Below, piece by piece: positions 1 to 7,709 of a stretch of 12,261 nt of DNA. Made by a program: the position numbers and the translations under genes. This DNA is from Erysipelotrichia bacterium (GTDB taxonomy: Bacteria; Bacillota_I; Bacilli_A; Erysipelotrichales; Erysipelotrichaceae). The stretch is taken from contig SAAR01000081.1 in the NCBI GenBank assembly GCA_009916335.1, forward strand, positions 1-12,261, read 5' to 3'. Each line of letters begins with the position of its first letter. The stretch's first letter is position 1. The notes under the pieces are model-generated. The model ran no database searches and was not told the DNA's origin. It saw only the letters and a list, made by a program, of their open reading frames with translations.

Positions 1-1472
1 GAAATAATATACATAATATCCATCGTAAACAGTTCTGGATTGATCATTATATAGACAGTTAAAATAATACTTGGTAAAGCACTAGCAATCATCACTAGCA
101 TTCTTAACATATTTTCCATAATGATATTGTTTCTGCTTTTTAAAATACGAATAGATAAAATAGAAGCAGCGACAAAGACAAATGTATATCCATAAATCAT
201 TACCATATTCAAAAGCATCTCTTGTAAGGAAGCACTAAATATAAATCCAGCCACCACGATCGCTACACTATCTAAAATAAGCGTTTTAATCAACGTTGGC
301 AAAATAATTGCAATTAACTTATTAAGTGGTTTTTCTGGAATCAAATAAATTTGATAATTTTTTAATTCTTGTGCTAAATCAGATTCTTGTAAAATACTTG
401 CCATATAAAACAACAACATATACATAAAGAAAGTTAAACCTAAATCACTAAAGTAGCTAATTGCTAAATATAAGATTAACACTAAGATTTCTCTACCATT
501 AATAAACCCATTTGTTTTTCTAAGTGTTAACATTCCTTTTACAAACAAAGCACTTGCTCCTTCTTTAAAGGAAACATTGACGTTCTTCATCTTTTTGTTT
601 GTAATATCCATACTTTTTCCAGCTTTCACTTGCTCATAATATTCACTGTATGCAATGGAATCATTAAGAGCTTGTTCATAGTAGTCCCCTTTAAAATGAA
701 TAAAACAATAATAAACAATGGCAATCGCTACAAACATTGCTAGTAAGCCAAGTCCTAGCATGACAAAATTACTTTCCACATACGCAATTAAAGCCAGTTT
801 CCCCCAACCAAATAGTGGCAATAGGTAAAAAAGATTGGATTGTACAAATTCAGAAAGTGCAGAATTAATCTGAAAATCATTTTGTACAAAAGCAAACAAG
901 AAAAGTAAAACACAGGCAATGACAATGGCATAAGCGATAACTCTTGATAGCATTTTATATTTTGCATTCGTAATGCTTAACACATATAAATAATCTGTTA
1001 GCATTAAAAAGAAGAAAGTAATCGCTGCATTAATGAAAAAGACAAGTAGATAGAAAAGAAAATTAACCTCTAAATTACTGCCTAGACATACCATAATAAA
1101 GATGGACAATAAGCCAAATAAAAGCGATTGTACAATGGTTTGTGAAATTAAATACTTATTTACTTGTTGTTTATTAAATGGTCCACTAAATAAGTAAAAA
1201 GCATCTTGTGCAAAAAACAAAGCTTTGCGTTTTTGAAATAACACTGTAAAAACCATCATCGCCGTAAAACCAATAGGGATTAAAACGGTCGTATGCAAAT
1301 CAAACATCGTAGCCGCACTAATCATTGTTTTATCCATAAAGAACATAGATACAAAAATCGCACCATAAAACAAAACAATCAAGACGGTAAAAATAGCACT
1401 ACTTTTCTTAGAGAAAAGATTACGAACTTGCCCCTTTACTTTATATAGCCATAATTTTTGCAATGCACTCAT
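1..1472 (-). CDS. ABC exporter permease, partial (runs off left edge)
   Basis: The frame is open from an ATG at 1472 to the window edge, giving at least 490 residues with no stop. It is a very hydrophobic protein with roughly ten membrane spans, for example about residues 25-45, 62-80, 115-135, 138-160, 173-197, 235-258, 328-360, 385-412, 420-440 and 455-478. The N-terminus (KGQVRNLFSKKSSAIFT) and the cytoplasmic segment GDYYEQAL (262-269) followed by YYEQVKAGKS resemble the 'putative ABC exporter' permease family of Firmicutes. That assignment is from memory of the family. The start lies one base after the ATPase stop (TAG-T-ATG), so the two are co-translated and almost certainly form one transporter. 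The substrate cannot be read from sequence; EcsB-like roles in secretion are an inference. The C-terminus is outside the window. Confidence 0.85.
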   Translation of the reverse strand, partial: MSALQKLWLYKVKGQVRNLFSKKSSAIFTVLIVLFYGAIFVSMFFMDKTMISAATMFDLHTTVLIPIGFTAMMVFTVLFQKRKALFFAQDAFYLFSGPFNKQQVNKYLISQTIVQSLLFGLLSIFIMVCLGSNLEVNFLFYLLVFFINAAITFFFLMLTDYLYVLSITNAKYKMLSRVIAYAIVIACVLLFLFAFVQNDFQINSALSEFVQSNLFYLLPLFGWGKLALIAYVESNFVMLGLGLLAMFVAIAIVYYCFIHFKGDYYEQALNDSIAYSEYYEQVKAGKSMDITNKKMKNVNVSFKEGASALFVKGMLTLRKTNGFINGREILVLILYLAISYFSDLGLTFFMYMLLFYMASILQESDLAQELKNYQIYLIPEKPLNKLIAIILPTLIKTLILDSVAIVVAGFIFSASLQEMLLNMVMIYGYTFVFVAASILSIRILKSRNNIIMENMLRMLVMIASALPSIILTVYIMINPELFTMDIMYII

Positions 1473-1473
1473 A

Positions 1474-2166
1474 CTATTCACCATCAATACATTCAAAGAA
1501 TACTTCTTTCAATGTTTCTTCTTTCATACTAGTGCGTTCTATATGTTTCACAATCTTTCCTTTATCCATAATATAAGCTTCGTCCCATATATCACTAATC
1601 ACATCAATAATATGTGTACTAATTAAAATAGAACAACCTTCATTCTTTAACTCCACTAGTAAGGATAATGTTTTTTCAATGCTAGTTGGATCCAGTCCTA
1701 CCATTGGCTCATCAATCAACAATGCTTTTGGTTGAATGATAAGTGCCAATAACATACTTAATTTTTGTTTCATTCCTTTACTTAATTCTTTGGCAATCGT
1801 ATGGCGTTTATCTTCTAATTCAAACATAGTGATGTATTGATTCGCTAATGTTTGCCAATCATGAATGCGATAGGCACTAGTAATAAATGCTAAATGTTCC
1901 TCCACCGTCAATAAATCATATAAAATAGGTGCTTCAGGAATATACCCAAAACTCTTTTTTGCTTCTAATGTATCGTTGCGATGATTACAAATATTCACTT
2001 CACCATCAAACTTTAATAAATTGGTAATACTTTTAATCGTTGTTGATTTCCCTGCTCCGTTAGGACCTAATAAAATAGTAATCTTATTTGGTTTCGCACA
2101 TAAAGAAATATCATCGACTGCTTTTAGTTTTCCATATTGTTTACTTAAATGTTTTACTTCTATCAT
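1474..2166 (-). CDS. ABC transporter ATP-binding protein, EcsA-like
   Basis: This 230-residue cytoplasmic ATPase powers the adjacent permease. Walker A is GPNGAGKS at 34-41, the signature is LSKGMKQ at 128-134, Walker B is ALLIDEP at 148-154 and the switch histidine is H185 in STHII. The segment YIPEAPILYDLLTVEEHL after the Q-loop region and the SKGMKQK signature are close to B. subtilis EcsA as I remember it. The ATG at 2166 has a good GGAGG site seven bases upstream. The gene follows a terminator and its own extended -10, so it is probably transcribed separately from the SUF-folate operon upstream. A general ABC-2 ATPase remains an alternative, since the partner is not a typical EcsB. Confidence 0.94.
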   Translation of the reverse strand: MIEVKHLSKQYGKLKAVDDISLCAKPNKITILLGPNGAGKSTTIKSITNLLKFDGEVNICNHRNDTLEAKKSFGYIPEAPILYDLLTVEEHLAFITSAYRIHDWQTLANQYITMFELEDKRHTIAKELSKGMKQKLSMLLALIIQPKALLIDEPMVGLDPTSIEKTLSLLVELKNEGCSILISTHIIDVISDIWDEAYIMDKGKIVKHIERTSMKEETLKEVFFECIDGE

Positions 2167-2213
2167 TCTCTTTCCTCCAGTTTTTTTATGATCCTAAGAC
2201 ATAAATTATTATT

Positions 2214-2245
2214 ATCATAACATATAAATATTAATTTTTTGTTAA
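2214..2245 (-). promoter_or_regulatory. Probable promoter of the ABC exporter genes
   Basis: On the minus strand there is an extended -10, TGTTATGAT (2214-2222), in an AT-rich stretch. A TTAACA lies at 2240-2245, but its 20-base spacing is too long to be a good -35. The match rests mainly on the TG extension and on its place between the upstream terminator and the ATPase start. Confidence 0.45.
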
Positions 2246-2264
2246 ATTTCGTTATTTTACATAC

Positions 2265-2296
2265 AAAAAAGAAAAGAACATTTCATTGAAATGTTC
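2265..2296 (-). terminator. Intrinsic terminator of the suf-folate operon
   Basis: Read on the minus strand, a nine-base stem GAACATTTC / GAAATGTTC (2276-2284 and 2288-2296) with a three-base loop is followed by TTTTCTTTTTT (2265-2275). It begins only seven bases after the stop of the folate gene. It separates the SUF operon from the ABC exporter genes. Confidence 0.88.
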
Positions 2297-2302
2297 CTCC
2301 AG

Positions 2303-2842
2303 TTAATAAATCGTTGTTTCAGTAACAATGTAGTCTAACTTACAATCATGTTCTTCCATAGGGCATTCTGCAACTTTCTGTGCTTCAAAAGCCACCCCTA
2401 TTCGCAATGCATGGCTATGTTTTAAATAGCGATCATAATACCCTTTCCCTTGTCCGATACGATTTCTTTTTGCATCGAAAGCAACAACAGGTACAATGAT
2501 AACATCTAAATCATTAGGAGCAACCCATATAGTAGAGGTTGGTTCTAATAGTTGTAATCTTCCATTGGCAAATTCATTCATTTCTAACTCGCTTGCATCA
2601 TGAATTAAGAAGAAATCCATTTCCTCATTATTACGGATTTTAGGAACTGCTAATGATGAATATAAAAATAGCAAGGAAGTAACATCAACTTCTTCTTTCA
2701 TCGCTATATAAATACCAATCGTTTGTTTTCCTTCTAACAACCCTACTAATTGATCTACAATTTGATTGCTTTTAAGCAAACGTTCTTCCTCACTTAAATT
2801 CATTCTTGCACCTCTTGCTTGTGTACGCAAAGTCTGTTTCAT
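2303..2842 (-). CDS. fau: 5-formyltetrahydrofolate cyclo-ligase
   Basis: The enzyme (MTHFS, EC 6.3.3.2) uses ATP to turn 5-formyl-THF into 5,10-methenyl-THF, returning a storage or inhibitory folate to the one-carbon pool. The 179 residues match the usual family length. The family's glycine-rich nucleotide/folate motif appears as IGQGKGYYDRYL (129-140), preceded by VIIVPVVAFD (114-123). An EEVD segment (50-53) sits where the family binds substrate. The ATG at 2842 shares one base with the sufB stop (TAATG), so translation is probably coupled to SufB. It is the last gene of the SUF operon and is followed at once by a terminator. The name yqgN is used for the Bacillus homologue. The link to Fe-S assembly is discussed under findings and is inference. 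Confidence 0.95.
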   Translation of the reverse strand: MKQTLRTQARGARMNLSEEERLLKSNQIVDQLVGLLEGKQTIGIYIAMKEEVDVTSLLFLYSSLAVPKIRNNEEMDFFLIHDASELEMNEFANGRLQLLEPTSTIWVAPNDLDVIIVPVVAFDAKRNRIGQGKGYYDRYLKHSHALRIGVAFEAQKVAECPMEEHDCKLDYIVTETTIY

Positions 2843-4239
2843 TACCCTATCGATCCTTCCATGTCAATCTTTAACAATTGATTTAATTCAACGGCATATT
2901 CCATTGGCAACTCACGCGTAAATGGTTCTAAAAAGCCCATCACAATCATCTCAGTAGCCGCTTCTTTACTTAAGCCTCGACTCATTAAATAAAACAATTG
3001 ATCTTCACTAATCTTAGAAACCGTCGCTTCATGTTCGATAGTAGAAGAAGCACAAGAACTTGTATTGGTTGGAATTGTATCACTGCGTGAAATATCATCT
3101 AAAATTAACGTATCACATTCTACTTTACTCTTCGCATTTTTCGCTTTTACACTATGTGAAACAATCCCACGATAATTCACTTCTCCCCCATTTCGTGAAA
3201 TGGATTTAGAAATAATATTACTAGAAGTATTAGGTGCTAAATGAATCATCTTTGCCCCTGCATCTTGAATCTGATTTTTACCAGCCACAGCAATCGATAT
3301 ACAAGTTCCTTTTGCATATGGTTCAGCTAAGATACAAGCAGGATATTTCATATTTGTTTTTGAACCGATATTCCCATCAATCCATTCCATACTTCCATTT
3401 TCAAATACCTTTGCTCTTTTTGTAACAAGATTAATAATATTATCACTCCAATTTTGCACAGTTGAATAACGACAAGTCGCATTTTTATGTACATAGATTT
3501 CCACTACAGCAGCATGCAAACTCTCCTTTGTATAAGTCGGTGCAGTACAACCTTCTACATAATGTACATCTGCTCCTTCATCAACAATAATTAGCGTTCT
3601 TTCAAACTGTCCCATTCTTTCTGTATTAATTCTAAAGTAAGACTGTAATGGCTTTTCTAATTTAACCCCTTTAGGTACATAGATAAAACTACCTCCACTC
3701 CATACACAGCTATTTAATGCCGCAAATTTATTATCCGTATAAGGTACAATCTTACCAAAAAACTGTTTAAATAAATCAGGGTGTTGTTTTAAAGCACTAT
3801 CCGTATCCAAAAAGATGACACCTTTTTCTTCTACTTCTGCTAGCATATTATGATACACTGCTTCACTATCGTATTGTGTTGTTACCCCTGCCAAAAACTC
3901 TTTTTCTGCCTCAGGAATCCCAATACGATCAAATGTTTCTTTAATCTTATCTGGTACATCGTCCCAACTGCTTTCTGTTTTATCACTCGCTTTAATATAA
4001 TATGTATATTCATCAAAATGAAGCTCATCAAGATTAGGTCCCCAATCTTGCATTGGTGTTTTCTCAAAGTGTTCAAATGCTTTTAAACGATATTCACGCA
4101 TCCAATCAGGTTCTTGTTTAAGTTTAGAAATTTCTTCTACAACTGCTCTTGTTAAACCTTTTCCTGTATCGTAAATACTTGTATCTTCATCATGAAAGCC
4201 ATATTTATATTCCCCTGAAGGAATGTTTTTTTCATTCAT
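2842..4239 (-). CDS. sufB: Fe-S cluster assembly scaffold SufB
   Basis: SufB is the core scaffold of the SufBCD complex in the cytoplasm, on which the nascent cluster is built with sulfur delivered from SufS/SufU. At 465 residues it has the usual Firmicutes length. The C-terminal core carries C375 (VECDTL) and IEHEA (401-405). By alignment in my head, these match the E. coli cluster-assembly residues Cys405 and Glu432-His433-Glu434, all with the same offset of 30. The C-terminal helical part ([25 protein letters not shown] in outline) is the segment shared with SufD. The ATG at 4239 overlaps the sufU stop by one base (TAATG), and its own stop overlaps the folate gene start in the same way. 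Nothing appears broken. Confidence 0.98.
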   Translation of the reverse strand: MNEKNIPSGEYKYGFHDEDTSIYDTGKGLTRAVVEEISKLKQEPDWMREYRLKAFEHFEKTPMQDWGPNLDELHFDEYTYYIKASDKTESSWDDVPDKIKETFDRIGIPEAEKEFLAGVTTQYDSEAVYHNMLAEVEEKGVIFLDTDSALKQHPDLFKQFFGKIVPYTDNKFAALNSCVWSGGSFIYVPKGVKLEKPLQSYFRINTERMGQFERTLIIVDEGADVHYVEGCTAPTYTKESLHAAVVEIYVHKNATCRYSTVQNWSDNIINLVTKRAKVFENGSMEWIDGNIGSKTNMKYPACILAEPYAKGTCISIAVAGKNQIQDAGAKMIHLAPNTSSNIISKSISRNGGEVNYRGIVSHSVKAKNAKSKVECDTLILDDISRSDTIPTNTSSCASSTIEHEATVSKISEDQLFYLMSRGLSKEAATEMIVMGFLEPFTRELPMEYAVELNQLLKIDMEGSIG

Positions 4240-4682
4240 TATTTTTCCTCGCTTTCATCAATTAATGCCATCATGGCGTCCCAGCCAATCGTTGCACAAT
4301 GAATACGATTCGCTTGATTTCCTACATTTTGAAAAGCCACAGCCTCCTCTAGTAAATCTTCATCATATTCTTTTTTATCAATCATCTTACGATATTCTTC
4401 ATTAATCTTTCTTGCTTCTTCAATCGTTTTATTGATCATCAATTCGCCCATAATGGAAGTTGAACTTGTCGCAATTGTACAAGCAACGCCATCAAAACAT
4501 ACATCTTCAATCTTTCCATCACAAATTTTAGCTTGTACATGAATATCATCAATGCAAGATTCACTTGCCATATGTTTTTTTAAATAGCTTTCATCTTCCT
4601 TTAATTCATGATTTCTTGGATATTCATAATGATCCATAATAATACTTCTAAGTACCATTGGATCTTTTAACATTTCATTCAT
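4239..4682 (-). CDS. sufU: Zinc-dependent sulfur acceptor SufU
   Basis: SufU takes persulfide sulfur from SufS and passes it to the SufBCD scaffold; in Firmicutes it is a zinc-dependent sulfurtransferase. I place the start at ATG 4682 (147 residues). A longer frame opens at GTG 4688, but the AGGAGG site lies only one base before that GTG and seven before the ATG. Counting from the ATG, the zinc/sulfur ligands are C43 and D45 (SESCIDD), C68 (GVACTIA) and C129 (RIHCATIGW). The family's insertion between the second and third cysteines is present, which separates it from IscU. SESCIDD replaces the more common NPxCGD. The gap from sufS is 11 bases and the stop overlaps sufB. Confidence 0.96.
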   Translation of the reverse strand: MNEMLKDPMVLRSIIMDHYEYPRNHELKEDESYLKKHMASESCIDDIHVQAKICDGKIEDVCFDGVACTIATSSTSIMGELMINKTIEEARKINEEYRKMIDKKEYDEDLLEEAVAFQNVGNQANRIHCATIGWDAMMALIDESEEK

Positions 4683-4693
4683 TATCACACCTC

Positions 4694-5926
4694 CTAAAAG
4701 AATACATCAAGCATTGTATGCTTATTGATTTGTGAACAAACTTCAATAAAAGCATCTACTTCTGCTTTTGTATTATAGAAATAAACACTCGCTCTTAAAG
4801 TAGAGCTTGTATTCAATTTATGCATTAATAATTTTGCACAATGTTGTCCACTTCTAAGTGAAATACCATGATCACTAAAATAAGTTGCTGCATCTTGTGA
4901 AAATACATCTTTAATATTAAAGGTAATAATTCCACTATCGTTATTTTCATTATAAATAATGACATTATCTAATGCTTTCATTTTATTTAACATATAGGCT
5001 TTAAGCTCTTGTTCGTATGCATGAATGTTATCCATTCCAATATTTGTAAGATATTGAATCGCAGCTTTCATACCTAAAACCGCTTCAATGGCTGGTGTGC
5101 CACTTTCAAATTTATACGGAGCATCTTTTAAAAGAATATTTCCACACATATCAAAGCGAGCATTGCTTCCTCCTCCTAACATAAAAGGTTGCATTTTTTG
5201 TAGTAGTTCATATTTTCCATACATTACACCAATCCCTGTTGGTCCACACATCTTATGTGCAGAAAAAGCAAGGAAATCACAATCTAGTTCTTCCACATCT
5301 ACTTTCATATGAGGAATGGATTGTGCTGCATCAACAACTACGATAGCCCCATACGCATGGGCAATCTGACAGATCTCTTTAATTGGTGCCAAATATCCTA
5401 AGACATTTGTAATCTGTGCTAACGCAATGACTTTCACCTTTTCATTCATCATCGCTTTTAGTTGTTCAATATCTAATCTTCCTTCCTCATCTAAAGGGAT
5501 ATATTGTAAAGTAGCTTTTTTTTCTTCACAAGTTTTCATCCATGGCAAGATACTTGATGCATGTTCTGCTTCATCACTTAAAACAATATCTCCAGCTTTT
5601 AAATATTGTTGTCCATATCCATATGCAATCAAATTCAAACTTTCACTCGCACCAGAAGTAAAGACAATTTCTTTTGGCTGTGCATGAATGAACTTAGCCA
5701 CACATTCTCTTGTCGATTCATATTGCGTATCCACTTGAAAACTTAATTCATAATCACCACGATGTGCATTCACACTGTACTTTGTATAATAATCCACCAC
5801 TGCGTCAATGACACTTTGCGGTTTAAACGTTGTCGCCGCATTATCAAAGTAAATCAAATCATATCCTTTTTTTGATTTATTTTTCAACATTGGAAAATCT
5901 TTTCTTATTTTTAAAACATCTAGCAC
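4694..5926 (-). CDS. sufS: Cysteine desulfurase SufS (PLP-dependent)
   Basis: SufS converts L-cysteine to L-alanine, leaving a persulfide on its active-site cysteine for SufU. This is a 410-residue class V aminotransferase-fold enzyme of normal length. The PLP lysine is K225 in SAHKMCGPTG, the persulfide cysteine is C363 in RSGQHC, and TNVLG, VVDAAQS and KFESGTP are in the usual places. The loop GGGSNARFDMCGN stands where E. coli SufS has GGGSMI. The start is a GTG at 5926, with GGTGGGG five bases upstream; it lies inside sufD, giving a seven-base overlap. The nearby ATG is out of frame. The position between sufD and sufU matches the standard Firmicutes order. Confidence 0.97.
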   Translation of the reverse strand: MLDVLKIRKDFPMLKNKSKKGYDLIYFDNAATTFKPQSVIDAVVDYYTKYSVNAHRGDYELSFQVDTQYESTRECVAKFIHAQPKEIVFTSGASESLNLIAYGYGQQYLKAGDIVLSDEAEHASSILPWMKTCEEKKATLQYIPLDEEGRLDIEQLKAMMNEKVKVIALAQITNVLGYLAPIKEICQIAHAYGAIVVVDAAQSIPHMKVDVEELDCDFLAFSAHKMCGPTGIGVMYGKYELLQKMQPFMLGGGSNARFDMCGNILLKDAPYKFESGTPAIEAVLGMKAAIQYLTNIGMDNIHAYEQELKAYMLNKMKALDNVIIYNENNDSGIITFNIKDVFSQDAATYFSDHGISLRSGQHCAKLLMHKLNTSSTLRASVYFYNTKAEVDAFIEVCSQINKHTMLDVFF

Positions 5927-6720
5927 GATAACCCCACCTTACACTGTATCATTTCTTCTAAATCATGCTTTATTTTCTCTTCTTGTTTTACAACTCTTAG
6001 GATTGGTAATAGATAACTTAGTGTCAATAAACCTAACGCTGCACGTTTATCTAATCCTCTTGTTTGTAGATAATACAAATGATCTTCATTCATTTCACCA
6101 ATTCCACAAGCATGGCTTGCCTCTACATCATTTTCATCAATTAGCAATAAAGGTGTTACACTTACTTTTTCTTTTGCCTCTTCTGCTAATGTTAATACTT
6201 TTGTCGATTGATGAGATTTACTTCCCTTTGCCCCTTTTTCAATCTTTCCACTAGCAACAATATTTAATAAACCATGTTTATCATTAATTGCATAATGCTC
6301 CATATTAGAATATGTATATGGGTGTTTATGCACACAAGCCATCTGGTAATGTTTTTCATTTGTTGCCATTGTTGTTGTCGTAACTTCCACATTTGCTTGT
6401 GCTTCTAGTAATGTATAGGTAGCCTTTACACGAGTGCAATTTTCATTTAACTCTAAATAGCCAGCATGAAGATATGCATTCTCATACAACATCGCTTCTT
6501 CTTCACTTTCATAAGTATTACACTCATTTCTATATAGTATATGTAATGAACTGTTAGAATATAATATCATCTGTTGATGAAGTTGAATCTGATCGCCGAC
6601 AAAGACAAGTACACAAGTCGCATGTACATTCTCTGCGACACTAATCTTTAATGTTTCTTCTGTATCTATTTGATACTCATATTCATACAAGCCATCTTTC
6701 TCTAATCGAATATCAATCAT
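5920..6720 (-). CDS. sufD: Short SufD-like Fe-S assembly protein
   Basis: SufD partners SufB and SufC in the cluster-building complex. Position between sufC and sufS and the C-terminal segment support the call: ASHACGIGEMNEDHLYYLQTRG matches the SufB/SufD family end, and H203 corresponds to the conserved ASH histidine (H360 in E. coli). The protein is only 266 residues, against roughly 420-435 for most SufD proteins, and the missing part is N-terminal. No frameshift or internal stop is seen, so this is a genuine short form. The open frame extends to a TTG at 6747, but ATG 6720 is better: it lies one base after the sufC stop (TAG-T-ATG), and the protein then begins MIDIRLEKDG. The start is moderately sure; identity is firm from context. 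Confidence 0.9.
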   Translation of the reverse strand: MIDIRLEKDGLYEYEYQIDTEETLKISVAENVHATCVLVFVGDQIQLHQQMILYSNSSLHILYRNECNTYESEEEAMLYENAYLHAGYLELNENCTRVKATYTLLEAQANVEVTTTTMATNEKHYQMACVHKHPYTYSNMEHYAINDKHGLLNIVASGKIEKGAKGSKSHQSTKVLTLAEEAKEKVSVTPLLLIDENDVEASHACGIGEMNEDHLYYLQTRGLDKRAALGLLTLSYLLPILRVVKQEEKIKHDLEEMIQCKVGLSC

Positions 6721-6721
6721 A

Positions 6722-7531
6722 CTATTTCTTAGCTCCACATACATCAAGGCGAATCACTGCTTTTTTCGCTTCTTTTACAAGTGTAATCCCATGCTTTTCA
6801 AGTACCCATTCATAGCCTTCATGATCTACTTTATTAACCAATTCATAGCCACCTTCTTCAACAATTTTACCATCAATTAAAATATGTGCATGTGTTGGTT
6901 TCAACAAGTCATAAAAACGTTCATAGTGAGAAATGACAAGTAATGACATCTTTGTTTCTTCCTGTAATTTTAAAACAGCATTAGCCACAATTTTCAATGC
7001 ATCAACATCAAGTCCAGAATCAATTTCATCTAACATTGCAAAACTAGGTTTTAACATCTTCATCTGTACAATTTCATTACGTTTCTTTTCCCCACCTGAA
7101 AAACCTTCATTTAAATAGCGATGTGCTAAATCTGGTTTCATTTCCAACTCTTTCACAGAAGCTTCCATTTCCTTAATAAATTTAAATAAAGGCATTGGTT
7201 TTTCTAATCGTGCATTCATCGCCGCTCTTAAAAAATCCGAATTATTAACGCCTGAAATTTCTTGTGGGTATTGCATTCCTAAAAATAAACCAGCACGACT
7301 TCGCTCATCAACACTCATTGCTAATACATCTTGTCCATCAAATGTAATACTTCCCTTTGTAACACGATATTTAGGGTTCCCCATAATCGCTGCCAACAAG
7401 GTACTTTTCCCATTTCCATTAGGTCCCATTAAGGCATGTATTTCATTTTCATTTATCGTTAAATTGATTCCTTTTAGAATCTCTTTATCCTCTACGCTTA
7501 CATATAAATCTTTAATTACTAATCTCGACAT
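6722..7531 (-). CDS. sufC: Fe-S assembly ATPase SufC
   Basis: SufC is the ABC-type ATPase that binds SufB and SufD and drives conformational change during cluster assembly; it is soluble, not a transporter. Walker A is GPNGNGKS (36-43), the signature is FSGGEKK (144-150), Walker B is FAMLDEID (164-171) and the switch histidine is H202 in VISHYERF. VEDKEILKG near the N-terminus and DVDALKIVANAV after Walker B are SufC hallmarks. I choose ATG 7531 (269 residues, MSRLVIKDLYV). The in-frame ATG at 7540 directly abuts the AAAGG ribosome site, whereas 7531 has nine bases of spacing and gives the canonical SufC N-terminus. It is the first gene of the operon. Confidence 0.97.
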   Translation of the reverse strand: MSRLVIKDLYVSVEDKEILKGINLTINENEIHALMGPNGNGKSTLLAAIMGNPKYRVTKGSITFDGQDVLAMSVDERSRAGLFLGMQYPQEISGVNNSDFLRAAMNARLEKPMPLFKFIKEMEASVKELEMKPDLAHRYLNEGFSGGEKKRNEIVQMKMLKPSFAMLDEIDSGLDVDALKIVANAVLKLQEETKMSLLVISHYERFYDLLKPTHAHILIDGKIVEEGGYELVNKVDHEGYEWVLEKHGITLVKEAKKAVIRLDVCGAKK

Positions 7532-7555
7532 AACATTCATCCTTTCGTCTGCTTT

Positions 7556-7584
7556 ATTCTATCAAAAATCACATATTCATACAA
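7556..7584 (-). promoter_or_regulatory. SUF operon promoter
   Basis: On the minus strand, TTGTAT (7579-7584) and TAGAAT (7556-7561) are separated by exactly 17 bases. The -10 matches five of six consensus bases; the -35 keeps the TTG. Transcription would start near 7549, leaving a leader of about 18 bases before sufC. No riboswitch-sized leader is present, so control is more likely at initiation. Confidence 0.68.
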
Positions 7585-7591
7585 TTTAAAC

Positions 7592-7607
7592 GAACGAAAT
7601 TTTGTTC
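7592..7607. repeat. Inverted repeat upstream of the SUF -35
   Basis: GAACGAAATTTTGTTC reads almost the same on both strands, with one mismatched pair: arms GAAC.AAA / TTT.GTTC. It ends eight bases upstream of the SUF -35 hexamer. It overlaps a second small palindrome TTCATGAA (7605-7612), and GAACG (7592-7596) also pairs with CGTTC (7614-7618). A regulator site is plausible but unproven; the spacing does not fit the Bacillus LexA box. Confidence 0.45.
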
Positions 7608-7615
7608 ATGAAACG

Positions 7616-7631
7616 TTCACACATATGTGAA
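7616..7631. repeat. Perfect palindromic operator-like site between suf and prsA
   Basis: TTCACA (7616-7621) and TGTGAA (7626-7631) form a perfect inverted repeat around a four-base spacer CATA. The site lies about 32 bases upstream of the SUF -35 and about 46 upstream of the foldase -10. Its size and symmetry suit a dimeric regulator. The half-site orientation is opposite to that of a CRP site. Confidence 0.5.
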
Positions 7632-7654
7632 ATTGCATGAAATCATATAAATAC

Positions 7655-7683
7655 TAGAATTTATACATCATTTATCATATAAT
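7655..7683 (+). promoter_or_regulatory. Promoter of the foldase-HIT operon
   Basis: A perfect TATAAT -10 stands at 7678-7683, 27 bases before the start codon. Seventeen bases upstream is a weak -35, TAGAAT (7655-7660). Transcription would begin near 7690. AGGAGG (7698-7703) lies six bases before the ATG at 7710. A second TATAAA at 7646-7651 could be an alternative -10. Confidence 0.6.
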
Positions 7684-7709
7684 TATAAAGTACGTTTAGG
7701 AGGAATTAC

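Noticed and set aside
3850..4086. Plus-strand 78-codon frame, and another minus frame, inside sufB
   Set aside because: Both lie within the well-conserved sufB coding sequence and have no family resemblance or ribosome site.
7532..7555. Riboswitch or attenuator in the SUF leader
   Set aside because: The predicted leader is only about 18 bases, too short for any such element.
7592..7607. LexA (SOS) box
   Set aside because: The Bacillus-type box has GAAC and GTTC four bases apart; here they are eight apart.
7616..7631. CRP/FNR-type site in the suf-prsA intergenic region
   Set aside because: The half-sites are TTCACA then TGTGAA, the reverse of the TGTGA-N6-TCACA order, and the spacer is four bases. 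It is kept only as an unassigned palindrome.
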